From Muribaculaceae bacterium (lineage in GTDB: Bacteria; Bacteroidota; Bacteroidia; Bacteroidales; Muribaculaceae): a DNA stretch of 64,000 nucleotides. Each line of letters starts with the position of its first letter. The first letter of the stretch is position 1. Below, one piece after another: positions 63,867 through 64,000 of this stretch. Position numbers and translations under genes: made by a program. The notes beneath the pieces are model-generated. The model was not told the DNA's origin and ran no database searches. It saw only the letters and a list, made by a program, of their open reading frames with translations. Where the stretch lies: positions 228,291 through 292,290 of the forward strand of contig JAFYYI010000034.1 in NCBI GenBank assembly GCA_017557665.1. The letters run 5' to 3'.

Positions 63867-64000
63867 AGTGACCCCAAAAAGTTGGACGGGTTAAACGTTA
63901 TTGATTAAGAGTAAAGAGTTCGGTATTGCACCGGGCTCTTTCCTTTTAACCGTGATTTGATTCTTTTATTGTTATAATAGTCTATATATTCATCTAAAGC
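63867..64000 (-). mobile_element. IS3-family insertion sequence, right-edge fragment
   Basis: The terminal sequence TGACCCCAAAAAGTTGGAC (63869-63887) resembles IS3-family (IS150-group-like) inverted repeats. It is followed inward by the 3' end of a transposase gene on the minus strand. The rest of the element lies beyond the window. The exact outer end and target duplication cannot be fixed without the other end. Confidence 0.8.
63905..64000 (-). CDS. IS3-family transposase OrfB, C-terminal part
   Basis: Thirty-one codons plus the stop are visible on the minus strand. They encode DEYIDYYNNKRIKSRLKG followed by KSPVQYRT, the typical end of IS3-family rve integrase-type transposases (Y-N-x-x-R and G-x-S-P-x-x-Y-R). 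The frame is open at the window edge, so intactness is unknown. Confidence 0.85.
   Translation of the reverse strand, partial: ALDEYIDYYNNKRIKSRLKGKSPVQYRTLYS

Overview
The window looks like the chromosome of a gut-type member of the order Bacteroidales (Prevotellaceae/Muribaculaceae-like; the rank is inference). Supporting signs are Bacteroidetes-style promoters (TTTG, 19-20 nt, TAnnTTTG) in front of many transcription units, a DUF5723-type outer-membrane protein, a DUF4369-type lipoprotein, secreted proteins with dockerin-like calcium repeats, an HU protein and a CPS-type Wzc kinase. No rRNA, tRNA or CRISPR array was recognised.

Region 1 (1-35.2 kb, all minus strand) is a very large surface-polysaccharide locus. 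It reads from a DegT-type sugar aminotransferase at 34.9 kb down to the window edge, with no gap above about 65 bp until 3.3 kb. One well-formed promoter lies ahead of the aminotransferase (35150-35181) and a second at 3330-3360. The locus holds about eleven glycosyltransferases, including a run of four tandem GT2 paralogues and a GT4 pair, an EpsG/Wzy-like polymerase and a PglC-type phosphoglycosyl transferase. It also holds many decoration enzymes: two membrane acyltransferases, a double-headed NeuD/PglD-like acyltransferase, two GNAT-like acyltransferases, a pyruvyl transferase, a polysaccharide deacetylase and three ATP-grasp ligases. A nucleotidyltransferase/HAD/kinase/NTase set completes the modification genes. 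The most striking part is a fatty-acid-like module inside the locus: three acyl carrier proteins, two KASIII enzymes, an acyl-CoA/ACP ligase and a ketoreductase-like SDR. It probably makes a dedicated acyl group for the glycan.

Region 2 (35.2-45.7 kb) holds a DUF5723 outer-membrane protein (minus), then plus-strand pdxA, a HAD phosphatase, a LicC-like nucleotidyltransferase and myo-inositol-phosphate synthase. A Wzc-type tyrosine kinase/co-polymerase with a Tyr-Gly-rich tail and UDP-glucose dehydrogenase follow from their own promoter. These last two probably serve the polysaccharide locus.

Region 3 (45.7-55.5 kb) holds a secreted EndA-type nuclease and a divergent secreted GH13 amylase, both with dockerin-like repeats. 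Then come a thioredoxin-fold lipoprotein without active-site cysteines and a divergent pair of glycosyltransferases with interleaved promoters.

Region 4 (55.5-64 kb) holds a His-rich exported protein divergent from a P1B metal ATPase, then a minus-strand set: two rhomboid proteases, an EEP-family phosphoesterase/nuclease and an M3 peptidase lipoprotein. It ends with an HU gene and the end of an IS3-family element cut by the window edge.
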